Below, piece by piece: positions 41,391 to 50,969 of a stretch of DNA of 64,000 bases (position 1 is its first letter; each line of letters starts with the position of its first letter). Source of the DNA: a virus; the IMG/VR virus record IMGVR_UViG_3300031509_000001, positions 1 to 64,000 of that record, one strand, 5' to 3'. A program made the position numbers and the translations under genes. The notes beneath the pieces are model-generated. The model was not told the origin of the DNA. It worked only from the letters and a program-made list of their open reading frames with translations, and searched no databases.

Positions 41391-43888
41391 GGTACTTGCT
41401 GCAGCCGATCCAGATGCTTGCCGCGCAGTTTTAGTGTGTTCTGTCCAGTCCTGGTGACCGTAGTGCCGGAACCACACATCCCGCAACTGCTGACCCGGGT
41501 GGACTGAGGGCATTGTACAGCCGCCTCAGCCGAGGCATTGACTGCTGCGCCTTCTGCCAGATTCCGTGCCATTGCCTCATAGGTCGCTGCACGCGCGTTC
41601 AAGGCGTTCAAGGCGCTGGTTCTGTCATGGAATTGATACTCCGAGCCCTGCCCAATCTCCAGACAAACCTCTACCACTCCGTAGCCATATCCGACAGCTG
41701 TGCACGGCAACACGGCGCACACTTGCGTGCCCCCAAGGCCGAACGTGTAGCAGAGGTATTGCCGTTGTTGGCTGGACACGGCTGCAGCGCCCCAAGTTCG
41801 GCAAACGACGGCGGTTTCAGGGCACTGAGCTTCTGTTAAAGCGCGTTCAAGGCGATTCTTGAGCTCGGCTTCGGCCTGAGCGTTTAACTGCTGCATTAGG
41901 CCGGATACCACGGAGGTGTCACGGGCCGATGCGCCGCGCAGTTCTTGCTGAAACTCTGCCCTATCAACACAAGCGTTAACCTTGATGTCTGGATCTGCAG
42001 GACACTCTTGTTCGCGGCACACTCTGCGATTGCCGTATACACAAACCAAGTGCTCCGTAGCCCTGTTGCAGGCAATCTGTTGCGCGATCTGGTTGGCGTC
42101 GTCTTCGCTGACCGGGCTGATTACCTCGCCGGGCTCCACAACACCACGAACCTGCTGGCCGGACACGAGTTCAACATTGGCCCCGGACAGACATTCGGCA
42201 ACACACTCGGCTCGCACGGTGTTGCGGAACCCCTCTTCGGTCCTGCAACGGCCACTCAGCTGTTGGGCGGCCATTAACCGCGCGTAATCCTCGGCAAGCT
42301 GATTGGCCAGAGCCTTGGTTTGAGCACGGAATTGGTTGGCCTTGACCGTGATGGTGACCGATTCGTTGCCGTACTGGTTCAAGTCCGTGCAGGAATAGGT
42401 CCGCGTGAACGCATCGTTGCCGAACCATTCCTCTTGCTCTCCCCCGCCGCCTCCTCCGCCATCACCGCTATCACCCGGGGGCTGCACTGGGGGTTGTGTC
42501 GGAACCACCGGTACTGCTGTCACCTGTGCCAGTCCAAATATGGACTGCACGGTCGCGATCGCATCACCGCGCTGCTCCAGTGGTGTAGGCCGACTTTTCT
42601 GGATACAGTTGACGTACAGACCGGTGCGCGCGTCCTGATAATCTGCTTCCTGGATGGCTGCGTAGGCGTAATTCTTGTCGTAGAACTTGGCATGGTCACG
42701 TGCTGCTGCAGCAGCCACAGCGCGCAACACAAGGGGATCATTGGGGACCACGTCTGTGTCCTGCCACACCTTCTTGATCCCTGACCAATGCACAACCACG
42801 TGTTCGTACGATTGCACCCACGGCGCAATGTGAATCATGCCGTTGATGATCGTCCAAACACCGGCCAATGCACGGCCAGAAGGGTTGTCCGTATCGGACG
42901 TTGCGCGGATGTAGCCCAGAGGATACTGCCGCGTGGCAGCCAGGGGATTGGGAAGCTCATTCAGCCGTTGCGATACCCAGCCGGGCAGAAGGAATCGCCG
43001 GCACATCACCTGACAAAGCCCAGGTTGAAGTCCTCTGCCAGCAGTGCGTGGATCCTTTGCGTTAACCGCTTCTGCAACCTCCTTGTACCAGGTCTCGAAT
43101 ACCTCCGGACGCACATAACGATACTTGATGTAGCCGCACCACTCGGTGTCCGCGGTCAGCAGGGAAGGATTTCGTGAGTAGGGCGGGCCATACATGTCAA
43201 ACTGCAGCGCATACGACATCTGCGGCAGAGCATCATCGGAGGTCATTACTTCCCTCACCTCCGAGTAAATGGCCGAACGAGGCGACACTTGCAGGTCAAG
43301 ATCCAGCGTTGCGTGTTGGCCAACACTGGTCGTCAGAGTCCAATCTGTCCGATTCATCAGCCATCCTGTCGCTGGCTGAATGTAGACATTCTTGGTGCTG
43401 TCCGAATCCTTCCACCACGTGCGTCCCTTGATGGTGATCCTGCCGGGGGTAAATGGATAGGCCCCGTCGACCAAGCCGGAGAGCCTCACGCGAATCCCAA
43501 TGCGGTATTCCCATGTGGTTGTGTGGATCAGGGACAGGAACATCTTCATGCGCGGCTCGTTCGAAGGCGGACGAAACTCGCGCCTGCCAAGGAACAGGCC
43601 GGTGGCAAAAGGTGTAGAGCGTTCAGGAAGCGTTTTGGCGCGCTCCGAAACCACCCCAACCTCAAGTACCTTGCCAAGAGGGGCCTGAAAAGCAGTGGTC
43701 CCGCACTTGTACAGAGTCGCACAGTGCGGGACCAGCTCGACGTTTACCTGTCTCAGGCAGGGAACCCAGGTTTGTAGGTCTGAGAGGGCATCAGCAATGC
43801 TCTGGTTGTGAGCCTCAACGGTGTACGGCGATTCCCCCGCGGGAAACGCAAGCGCGCGAACCGCACGTCTGAACTCGGCAAAGGTCAT
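41387..43888 (-). CDS. Adaptor-like protein with Cys-rich repeats (paralogue 1)
   Basis: 833 residues. The N-terminal 470 residues are homologous to those of the downstream gene and begin with MTFAEFRRAVRALAFPAGES, a helix-rich start reminiscent of head-to-tail adaptor proteins. A short Gly-rich linker (about 485-500) leads to several DUF5977-like repeats with paired cysteines (VTITVKANQFRAQTKALANQLAEDYA; C-x-n-C). It lies just downstream of the capsid genes, consistent with a connector or tail role. The duplication differs in linker length and repeat number. Confidence 0.75.
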   Translation of the reverse strand: MTFAEFRRAVRALAFPAGESPYTVEAHNQSIADALSDLQTWVPCLRQVNVELVPHCATLYKCGTTAFQAPLGKVLEVGVVSERAKTLPERSTPFATGLFLGRREFRPPSNEPRMKMFLSLIHTTTWEYRIGIRVRLSGLVDGAYPFTPGRITIKGRTWWKDSDSTKNVYIQPATGWLMNRTDWTLTTSVGQHATLDLDLQVSPRSAIYSEVREVMTSDDALPQMSYALQFDMYGPPYSRNPSLLTADTEWCGYIKYRYVRPEVFETWYKEVAEAVNAKDPRTAGRGLQPGLCQVMCRRFLLPGWVSQRLNELPNPLAATRQYPLGYIRATSDTDNPSGRALAGVWTIINGMIHIAPWVQSYEHVVVHWSGIKKVWQDTDVVPNDPLVLRAVAAAAARDHAKFYDKNYAYAAIQEADYQDARTGLYVNCIQKSRPTPLEQRGDAIATVQSIFGLAQVTAVPVVPTQPPVQPPGDSGDGGGGGGGEQEEWFGNDAFTRTYSCTDLNQYGNESVTITVKANQFRAQTKALANQLAEDYARLMAAQQLSGRCRTEEGFRNTVRAECVAECLSGANVELVSGQQVRGVVEPGEVISPVSEDDANQIAQQIACNRATEHLVCVYGNRRVCREQECPADPDIKVNACVDRAEFQQELRGASARDTSVVSGLMQQLNAQAEAELKNRLERALTEAQCPETAVVCRTWGAAAVSSQQRQYLCYTFGLGGTQVCAVLPCTAVGYGYGVVEVCLEIGQGSEYQFHDRTSALNALNARAATYEAMARNLAEGAAVNASAEAAVQCPQSTRVSSCGMCGSGTTVTRTGQNTLKLRGKHLDRLQQVP

Positions 43889-43891
43889 TCA

Positions 43892-44368
43892 TCAGCCACG
43901 CACACGCTTGGTTTTCGGCACAAACCCGCCCACACTCGTAACCACACGGGCGGCCTCATCAGACTCCGTAGCTGTGGGGGCTGATGTGGGCTCTTGCGCC
44001 ACAGGGGATGCATCCGCCTCCTCCGCCGTAGGACCGGGCTGCTGGGGCAGCACCAGCGCCCGCGGGCGCGCGGTTTGCTGCACCGGGCCTGCGTCGAGCG
44101 GCGGATATGGTGTTGACAATGGACCGAATCTCAGAGATGGCGAATTTTTTTTTAGGTCCTCATACTGAGTTCGGTCAATCTCATGCACCCCAAGTACCTT
44201 GTTTACCGCCGCTGCCGTCAGCGCTTTCAACAGCGCTTGATTCTCGGGCGTCTCGTCTGTTTCATCCAGCTCGATGACCCCGAGATCATCAGCCAAAACC
44301 TCGAACGGAACAGGCTTGCCGGCCACGAACATCACGTTCGAGGCCATGTACTTGAGGAAGTACTTCAT
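43892..44368 (-). CDS. Small capsid-associated protein
   Basis: 158 residues right after the capsid gene. The first 70 residues are folded (YMASNVMFVAGKPVPFEVLADDLGVIELDE). The rest is Pro/Ala/Glu-rich and disordered with a basic end. Its place suggests a head decoration or completion protein. Not recognised by sequence. Confidence 0.6.
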   Translation of the reverse strand: MKYFLKYMASNVMFVAGKPVPFEVLADDLGVIELDETDETPENQALLKALTAAAVNKVLGVHEIDRTQYEDLKKNSPSLRFGPLSTPYPPLDAGPVQQTARPRALVLPQQPGPTAEEADASPVAQEPTSAPTATESDEAARVVTSVGGFVPKTKRVRG

Positions 44369-44391
44369 GGCTCGTCAGCTATTGCTGGTCA

Positions 44392-46074
44392 TTACTGAGG
44401 CAGATAGGTGGCACCCTCAACGGCGTGCTCAGGCACCTCAGCGCTGAAGTTTTCAATGATGGCGTTACCCATCGGGCACTCCAGAATCGCCGTCCAGGTA
44501 ACCGAATGGAGAACCCGCTCAACGCTCTCAACCTCCATGACGCACTGGTAGGCCGGATCGACAGCGGCCAGGGTCTTCAAGTCGCCAGACTTCAGCTCGA
44601 CACGCTTGGACGCGATAATGCCGGGATAAATCCCTGCAAAATCAAGGATCCACAGCGATCGGGCGCTGGTCTCCATCGCAGTGCTGATCCGGGCCGCGGC
44701 ACTTAGATAATCGTCGAAGAAGTTGTGCGTGACGATATTCATCGTAACCGCCGGCCAGAACAGCTTGTACGACCGGTAGTTGAACCCAAACGGCGCGGTC
44801 TTGGGCGGCTCGGCGCCGTCCACCTGAATGTTCAGCCTGGCCATGTTGTCGCTCTTGGCGTTGTAGTAGCGCAACATGGCGGTGTTAATGCGCTCCGCAG
44901 TGGCGCTGTCGGTGAAGATGTCGATCTGATCGGCCTTCTCGCCCAGACCCTCACGCACACGCTTGATCTGATACAGCACCCTGAAGAGGGCCGGCAGATT
45001 CAATTTCTGGCCCTGGCAGTCGTGGATGCGTCCGCACTGGGCCAGCTGTTCGTAAATTCCGACGGCATTCGCTCGCTTCCCAATGCATCGGCCGCCTTCG
45101 ACGCCGAGGCCGGTCGTTGAGGCGAAGATGGTAATGGACGGAAGCTGATCGTAATCGTGCAACGTTTGATTCGGCAGAGGCTTGCCCCAGAAGAACTGGT
45201 TGGTCCACCGCTTCTGCCAGTCGAGCATGATCTGCTTGTTCTTTGCAATCTCGTCCAGATCGCCGTATTCGCGATACAGCGGGTTGCCTTCCAGCAAGAG
45301 CTTGCGCCATTTGCGGTAGAGGCTGGAACTGCAAAGGGCATTCCGGCTCGTCTCGATCCAGAAGGGTACATCTTTCCAGTTCAGGTAGGCCGGGGCCTCA
45401 GCGCACCATTGCTCGTAGTCACTAACGTTGGGAACGCCGCGACGCAGCAGCCCGTCCACTGGAGCCTGAGCCTTGGCGGTGGGCAGGAAGGTGTTCTCAG
45501 CGGCCAGCCAGATGCGAACCTTGTTACCCACGATGGCTGAATCCACAATAACCCAGCCGGTTTCGGTCGCAGACTGTGCCGTGCTATTGTACCCGTGAAT
45601 CGATACGCGCAGGCCGGGCGGGAACGAATCCACGCTGATCGGGATGTTGGTGACCGACTCTGCGTCAACGCGCCAGCTTGACCTCAATCCGCGCCAGCTC
45701 TTCGTAGTATCAGCCTGCCCCGCGCTCACTCGCCAGTACTCGTTGTTAATGGCGCTGTATTGCCGGGCCAGAATAAAGGGCGCAATCTCAATCAATCCCG
45801 AGTTGACCCGCCGCGTAATCAGACGCCGCGATAGGTTCACGCGATTGGCCATGAGAAATTCGTAAAGCCCGTACTGCCTGGCTTCGCACACGCCGATCTC
45901 GATGTCATGAAACAAGAGACCGTGCATGACACGGTAGTAATCTCCATCTTTGAAAAGCTCTAGGTCATCAACAGTCAGCGGCTTGGCATCACAGAGCGTG
46001 ACCGTGCCGCACTGCTTGATGTTCGTCCCCAGCACTGGCGCGCAACGCTGAAAAGTTTCAGGATTCAGTGGCAT
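44392..46074 (-). CDS. Putative major capsid protein
   Basis: 560 residues, 31 bases downstream of the scaffold-like gene. Mixed alpha/beta with a long N-terminal arm and late segments such as LWILDFAGIYPGIIASKRVEL and YQCVMEVESVERVLHSVTWTAILECPMGNAI. The position (portal, scaffold, this gene) and size argue for an HK97-type capsid protein, but no signature is obvious. It has more Cys than usual for such proteins. Confidence 0.7.
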   Translation of the reverse strand: MPLNPETFQRCAPVLGTNIKQCGTVTLCDAKPLTVDDLELFKDGDYYRVMHGLLFHDIEIGVCEARQYGLYEFLMANRVNLSRRLITRRVNSGLIEIAPFILARQYSAINNEYWRVSAGQADTTKSWRGLRSSWRVDAESVTNIPISVDSFPPGLRVSIHGYNSTAQSATETGWVIVDSAIVGNKVRIWLAAENTFLPTAKAQAPVDGLLRRGVPNVSDYEQWCAEAPAYLNWKDVPFWIETSRNALCSSSLYRKWRKLLLEGNPLYREYGDLDEIAKNKQIMLDWQKRWTNQFFWGKPLPNQTLHDYDQLPSITIFASTTGLGVEGGRCIGKRANAVGIYEQLAQCGRIHDCQGQKLNLPALFRVLYQIKRVREGLGEKADQIDIFTDSATAERINTAMLRYYNAKSDNMARLNIQVDGAEPPKTAPFGFNYRSYKLFWPAVTMNIVTHNFFDDYLSAAARISTAMETSARSLWILDFAGIYPGIIASKRVELKSGDLKTLAAVDPAYQCVMEVESVERVLHSVTWTAILECPMGNAIIENFSAEVPEHAVEGATYLPQ

Positions 46075-46104
46075 ATCTCAACTATGTCACGTGCCTGCCA
46101 CACT

Positions 46105-47655
46105 CTACTCTGCAAGAAGCTCACGGAGAAACTCTTCGGCTGGGTCCGCACCAGCATGGCCACCCCCAGCGCCCTTAGATGCACCACGTGGCACAGAGAT
46201 ACTGGACGGAGATGCCTGAAGTGGCTTGCTGCCAGCTGCGGGTTTTGAAGATTTCTGGTTTGACGGCGGTGTGCCCTTGGTTTGATCCTTAGCTAGCCCG
46301 CGCTTTTTGGCAGCCCATTTCTCAATAGCCTCAATCTCTTTTTGGTAGGCTGTTTTGGCCGTCTCAGCGAAGTGATGCCGGAGCATCAACAGGGCGTCTT
46401 CCTCGCGTAACGTCCAGTACTTTTCTCGTTCTGCAGGACTCATTTTTGCGTATTTCTCCAATGGTGCAAAGTCTTTGCCGTTGTACACCCTTTTCTCCTT
46501 GGGCAAAGCTGCGATCTGCTGCTCTTTTTCGATGATGAAATTGTCCAGCCACTGGTGCGTCGGATTGTTCGGATCGTAAGCCTTCAGGCCGCGCCAGATC
46601 TGCATGAGCTCAAAGGCTGCGGGCGCAAGGCCACCGGCGATCGTGCCTACAATCGTCCGATAGGCAACTGGGTCTTCCTCGGCAATCTTTGCCAGCTTCT
46701 CCTGGTTAAGCTTGCCGTTGTTGTCGTAAATATCGAGGTCGACATCGTCAGAGCCGAGCGTTTTCTTAATTTCCTCAACAGTCTCTCGGATTAGGCTGTC
46801 CGTGTCGGCGGCAATGGAGGCTGCAATTTGCTGTTTCTGCGCCTCGGTCTTTTGCTTTTCGACTAGTCGCTTCTCAACGTCTTCTGCAATACGGCTGAGT
46901 CGCTCTTCAGCCTTGAGCTCTACCAGTGCCTCATTGTAATCATCGTCTTCCCAGGCGATTTTGTGTTTCCTGGCGATTTCAGCGAGCTCATCCTCATGGT
47001 CCTCGTCGCGCCAGGTTTCGCCAGGATTTTCGGCCTCCCACTTGGCTGCGTATTCCTCAGCCTCTTTCAGGGATGCCAGATAACGATCTCGGATGCCCTT
47101 GTACTTGTCTGGATAAATGGCTTCCATCCGGGCCAGAACTTCCAGCCGGCGCTTTTCGGCTGCATCAAGCTGCTGTATGAATGCTTCTTCTGGGCTGGTT
47201 GTGTCTTTGGGTGGTGGTTCTGGCTTGATGGGTGGCTCGTTTGTTTGTTCCAGCGCTTCGGGCTTCTGACGCAACAAGTCGGCTGCTTTGGCTGCAGCTC
47301 TTTCTGCAATCTTGCTGATGCTTTCCTCTTCCTCTTCCTCTTCAGCCTTCTCTTTGGGCTCAGGCTCTTCAGCGACTTTCTCCTTCTTTTCTCCAGCCTT
47401 TTGTTCCCGCTTCCGTTCCTGTGCCTTATCAAGCCCAAACTGGAGGCGGAAGAACCCCTCTAGATCCGGCGCCTCCTCATCCTCGCTTTCGCGCGGTGGC
47501 GGTGGTTCAGGCTGGACTGCTGCTTCTGAAGTATCGCCAAATTCATCATCGTCGCCCTGCTTCAGCAGAGCCGCCTCGGTTTCATGCCCAGGCGGCATGG
47601 GCTCTTCCTTCTCGAAGTTCTTCTCACCCTTCTGTTCTTTGGCTTGCTTGCTCAT
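46105..47655 (-). CDS. Putative scaffolding protein
   Basis: 516 residues, extremely rich in Glu, Lys, Ala and Gln, with long coiled-coil segments (about 60-130 and 250-300) and a Ser/Pro/Gly-rich tail before LLAE. It lies between portal and capsid genes, the standard position of scaffolds that guide capsid assembly. No protease domain was seen. Confidence 0.75.
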   Translation of the reverse strand: MSKQAKEQKGEKNFEKEEPMPPGHETEAALLKQGDDDEFGDTSEAAVQPEPPPPRESEDEEAPDLEGFFRLQFGLDKAQERKREQKAGEKKEKVAEEPEPKEKAEEEEEEESISKIAERAAAKAADLLRQKPEALEQTNEPPIKPEPPPKDTTSPEEAFIQQLDAAEKRRLEVLARMEAIYPDKYKGIRDRYLASLKEAEEYAAKWEAENPGETWRDEDHEDELAEIARKHKIAWEDDDYNEALVELKAEERLSRIAEDVEKRLVEKQKTEAQKQQIAASIAADTDSLIRETVEEIKKTLGSDDVDLDIYDNNGKLNQEKLAKIAEEDPVAYRTIVGTIAGGLAPAAFELMQIWRGLKAYDPNNPTHQWLDNFIIEKEQQIAALPKEKRVYNGKDFAPLEKYAKMSPAEREKYWTLREEDALLMLRHHFAETAKTAYQKEIEAIEKWAAKKRGLAKDQTKGTPPSNQKSSKPAAGSKPLQASPSSISVPRGASKGAGGGHAGADPAEEFLRELLAE

Positions 47656-47981
47656 GGCTGTACTGCAATCGTGGTTCTCGTCGGCTTGATTTGACCTTGT
47701 CGTATGGCTTCCAACATCCTAATTGCATTCAAAATCCACTTCACCTCTAGCCATGACTTGTCACGCCTGTCAAGTGCCTCAGCTAGATAAGAGCTACACG
47801 GGCTACCGTTTTGGTCGGCGAGTTTGATGGAGTCTTCTATCGCCTGTGAGGCAACCTTGCGCGCCTCAGACAGCAGCGTTTCCAGCAGCATGTCATAACA
47901 TTCAGAAGCCAGCCATGCATCCCATCGCTGGAGTGCATCCGGAGTGATGGGCCGTTCCTGGATTGGGAAAAGCTGGTTCAT
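47652..47981 (-). CDS. Unknown small protein between portal and scaffold
   Basis: 109 residues, helical. Its ATGA overlaps the portal stop, and it overlaps the scaffold start by 4 bases. Probably a head-assembly accessory protein. Not recognised. Confidence 0.65.
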   Translation of the reverse strand: MNQLFPIQERPITPDALQRWDAWLASECYDMLLETLLSEARKVASQAIEDSIKLADQNGSPCSSYLAEALDRRDKSWLEVKWILNAIRMLEAIRQGQIKPTRTTIAVQP

Positions 47982-50491
47982 GGAAGCTCGCCAGCCTGTT
48001 CAGCTTCTGTCATTGTCGTATTGGGCTCGGTTTCTTCCGGTCGCCCACCGCCCCTAGTGCGACCTTCCTGTGCGGCCTCCGCCACAGCCATTGCTGCTTC
48101 GCGCTTGGCCAACTCTGCTGATGTCTTGGCAAGCTTCAATGCCATCTCTGCGCGATGCTTATCCTGCATCTGGCGCATTTGCTGTTCTGTGCGCTGACGC
48201 ATGAGCTCGGTCTCAGCCTGCGCTTTCATAGCCTTGATCTGAATGTCGGCCAGGGCTTTCTGCACCTTGATTGCCGTCTCGGCATCCATCTGCTTCTGTT
48301 CTTGAATCGCCTGATGGAGGGCGCCAATGGCTTGGGCCATTTCCCCAATGGCCTGTTCGTGCTGTTGCATCTTTTGAGCGATGGGGGCGACCACCGATTC
48401 GCCGATTTGCTGGGTCAGGACCTGCATCCCCTCCGCAACCGTACGAAGTATCATTTCGCGGACGGTTTCAGGGTTCTCTTGTTCATCGCTCAAAAGCCTG
48501 AAGCTCTGCGGCGCGCCGGCCAGTCTGGCAGCCTCCTCGATAATCCTGATGATGGGCTCAGCGCCAATGGCCTGGAAAATATCCGGCTTCGACGCCACAA
48601 CTTGCACCACCTGGAACATGGCCGTGGCGAGTTGATTGTTGCGCTGCTGATCAATCTCGCTCTTCGCCTCAGCGAAGGCTGCCATCTGAAGGGCTTCCTT
48701 GGATGTCCGTACAATCCAGCGCCGGCTTCCTCGCTCCAGAATCTTGAAGCCGATCTCTTCAATGAGCTGCTCGGCCTGTTCCCCGTAATTGGAAATCTCA
48801 GCGATAATCTCGCCGGGCTCGAAATGTTCCATGAGCGCCTCGTACAACTGGCGCTTCCAGGCCTCCACTCCTGCGTCGATGTGTGCGCCGATGTATTGCA
48901 GTCTCGTATTGGAATACATGGACAGCGTGCGGATTTCTTCGGCGCTCTGGTAGTGATGGGCCGCTGCCCCGAGCTCCGCTGCGCTGATCTGCAGGACGCG
49001 CTCCATGATGTTCAACACGGAGCCCATCGTCTGCACCAGCTCCGCCACGCTTTGTTTTGGCAGCTCAACAACTTGGAAGGCCTTCGTAATATCCGTGCCC
49101 ATGCGCGGCAGCATGGCGCCGTCAAAACTCAGAAAGTTCAGCGACCGGTACTTGCGGTCTCCGGATTGCTCCAGCTGCTTGATCGCGCTCTCGGATACCG
49201 CGTTCCTGTCGTAGTAGATGATTGTCAACAGGTTTTGTTTGCAGACCAGGATGATGTTGCTCAACAGGTTGGCAATCTGGTCCTGGAACGGCAATGTCTC
49301 CAAAGCAATGGAACCCTGCAGGTTTGCGTGTGGGTCGTAGTCGTAGCCAACAAACCAAGCCGGCGTATAACCGCACGGTTCAGCCCACAACACAGTGTCA
49401 TCGCCTGCGATGATGAACCTGTGCCAGACAGGGTGACGGTAGTTGCCGATGCCGTATTCAGCCGGCACCAGCTTCATGTAGAGCGTCGTCAGAATGATGC
49501 TGGCATCGCGCGTGGTGGTGGGGCTGTAAACCAGCACGGACTCTTCGCGCGTAAGCGGCGCAAAAGTACTGGCGGGCGGGCGAATCGCGCATTGGTAGAC
49601 TTCGGCGAAGTAGTTGCGTGCCGCTACGGTCTCGAACCAGTTGTGTGACGTTACGATTGCATCGCGATTCCAGAACAGACGGTTGCTCAAAATGTCGCCC
49701 CACCGGTACACCTCCCAGCAGCCCACCCATTCAGTCCCCGAGTCTGTGTTGAGCGTGCTCAACGGATGCCGCTGATCCCAGAACACCCGCGTGGGGTGCG
49801 GGATCATGTAGCGCAGTCCCTGCCGGACCACCTCTGCTTTGCCGGTTTCGCCGTTGATTTTGCGCTCCTTGAACCACTCCTCACGCGGAAACACGATTGC
49901 TATACCGTACTTCGCAGCCTGCCCAATGGCTTCACGTAGCGTTGTTTCATAGCCCCACCATGTACTAAGCAGCTTGACCACTTCCTGCACCACTTCTGTG
50001 CGCACACGGTCCTCCAGGCGCCTGCGCATCGGCACATAGGTGAGCAGTGGGTCCCTTCTTCGGTCGGCAAAAAGTTTGGCAGCCCGCAGCGTAGTATAGG
50101 CCTTAACGATAGGCACAAAGACTTCGAAAAAGAGCGGTGGATTCAGAGCGTACGCCTTCTTCCCGTTTCGATCGATCTCAGTAAAGACCGACAGCGGGTT
50201 GACCCCGTACGCCTCAAGGGCGCGCCGAGTGCTTTCCTCGTCCATCCGCTTGGACAGCACATGCTGAATGATCGGGATGTAAATCTGTGAGGCGGGGAGC
50301 TCGTAGGAATAGTCAATTGCGGCATACGTCTTGTAATCGGCCAGTCGCTCGGCAATTCCTGTTCGAACGCGCTCCCGGATGACCTCATAAAGGGCCCTGA
50401 GCCGCTTGGGTCTGTCCTGTGGCGGGATTGTGAAAACGGCCTTGTACGTCGCCGGGCTAACGCTCAGTTGTGCGAGCTGCTTCAGTCTCAT
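47978..50491 (-). CDS. Portal protein
   Basis: 837 residues, in the size range of large podovirus portals. N-terminal helices (MRLKQLAQLSVSPATY, RALYEVIRERVRTGI) precede a beta-rich wing, and a long helical and coiled-coil C-terminus (about 640-810, Gln/Glu/Ala-rich) matches a barrel/crown extension. The middle segment LETLPFQDQIANLLSNIILVCKQN resembles the podovirus portal clip/stem region. It is the first structural gene of the minus operon after a small gene, next to the divergent terminase. It should form the dodecameric DNA channel. Confidence 0.8.
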   Translation of the reverse strand: MRLKQLAQLSVSPATYKAVFTIPPQDRPKRLRALYEVIRERVRTGIAERLADYKTYAAIDYSYELPASQIYIPIIQHVLSKRMDEESTRRALEAYGVNPLSVFTEIDRNGKKAYALNPPLFFEVFVPIVKAYTTLRAAKLFADRRRDPLLTYVPMRRRLEDRVRTEVVQEVVKLLSTWWGYETTLREAIGQAAKYGIAIVFPREEWFKERKINGETGKAEVVRQGLRYMIPHPTRVFWDQRHPLSTLNTDSGTEWVGCWEVYRWGDILSNRLFWNRDAIVTSHNWFETVAARNYFAEVYQCAIRPPASTFAPLTREESVLVYSPTTTRDASIILTTLYMKLVPAEYGIGNYRHPVWHRFIIAGDDTVLWAEPCGYTPAWFVGYDYDPHANLQGSIALETLPFQDQIANLLSNIILVCKQNLLTIIYYDRNAVSESAIKQLEQSGDRKYRSLNFLSFDGAMLPRMGTDITKAFQVVELPKQSVAELVQTMGSVLNIMERVLQISAAELGAAAHHYQSAEEIRTLSMYSNTRLQYIGAHIDAGVEAWKRQLYEALMEHFEPGEIIAEISNYGEQAEQLIEEIGFKILERGSRRWIVRTSKEALQMAAFAEAKSEIDQQRNNQLATAMFQVVQVVASKPDIFQAIGAEPIIRIIEEAARLAGAPQSFRLLSDEQENPETVREMILRTVAEGMQVLTQQIGESVVAPIAQKMQQHEQAIGEMAQAIGALHQAIQEQKQMDAETAIKVQKALADIQIKAMKAQAETELMRQRTEQQMRQMQDKHRAEMALKLAKTSAELAKREAAMAVAEAAQEGRTRGGGRPEETEPNTTMTEAEQAGELP

Positions 50492-50553
50492 GACCGCTCG
50501 GCCTCGTTAAAACGAAATGTCGGCACATGGAATGCCGACACCCGGTTGATGGA

Positions 50554-50886
50554 CTACTGTCCCTTGCCAATGACCGCCAGAATAGCAGGAATCGGCTGCC
50601 CCTTTCCGCCGGGCTTCCTTACCGACTTTTCTTCCCTTGGCTTTTGCACTTTCTTGACTTCGCCATACTCCTCCTCGGTTTCGGTTCCGCCAACCTCTTC
50701 TGCGCCAAGCACCTCAAATTCTCCGGGTGAAATTTGACGGACCCGAATGCTCAAGGTGTATTCCTCTCCGTCCTCCCATTGCAATACAAATGGCCAGCGC
50801 TCATCATGTGGATCCAATGAGAGTCGGTTGTCGTATGCGCCGGGTTCATCTTCCCGCATGCCGAGAACAGTGGGATCATTCGCCAT
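50554..50886 (-). CDS. Unknown acidic protein upstream of portal
   Basis: 110 residues from ATG 50886, preceded by AAAGGGA. The middle is beta-rich (ERWPFVLQWEDGEEYTLSIRVRQISPGEFEVLG) and the tail is acidic then basic. It heads the structural operon and is divergent from the terminase with an 83-base gap. The gap contains a TTGACT-17-GTATGG-type minus-strand promoter candidate. Function unknown. Confidence 0.65.
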   Translation of the reverse strand: MANDPTVLGMREDEPGAYDNRLSLDPHDERWPFVLQWEDGEEYTLSIRVRQISPGEFEVLGAEEVGGTETEEEYGEVKKVQKPREEKSVRKPGGKGQPIPAILAVIGKGQ

Positions 50887-50969
50887 AGTGCATTCCCTTT
50901 CAGTTGTTGACAGTCCAGACTGCCGGAGCAACCATACCTACAAGACGCAGCGCAAGTCAAGGCCTCCAT

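Noticed and set aside
48155-49648. 497-residue plus-strand frame
   Set aside because: Antisense shadow of the portal gene with unnatural composition.
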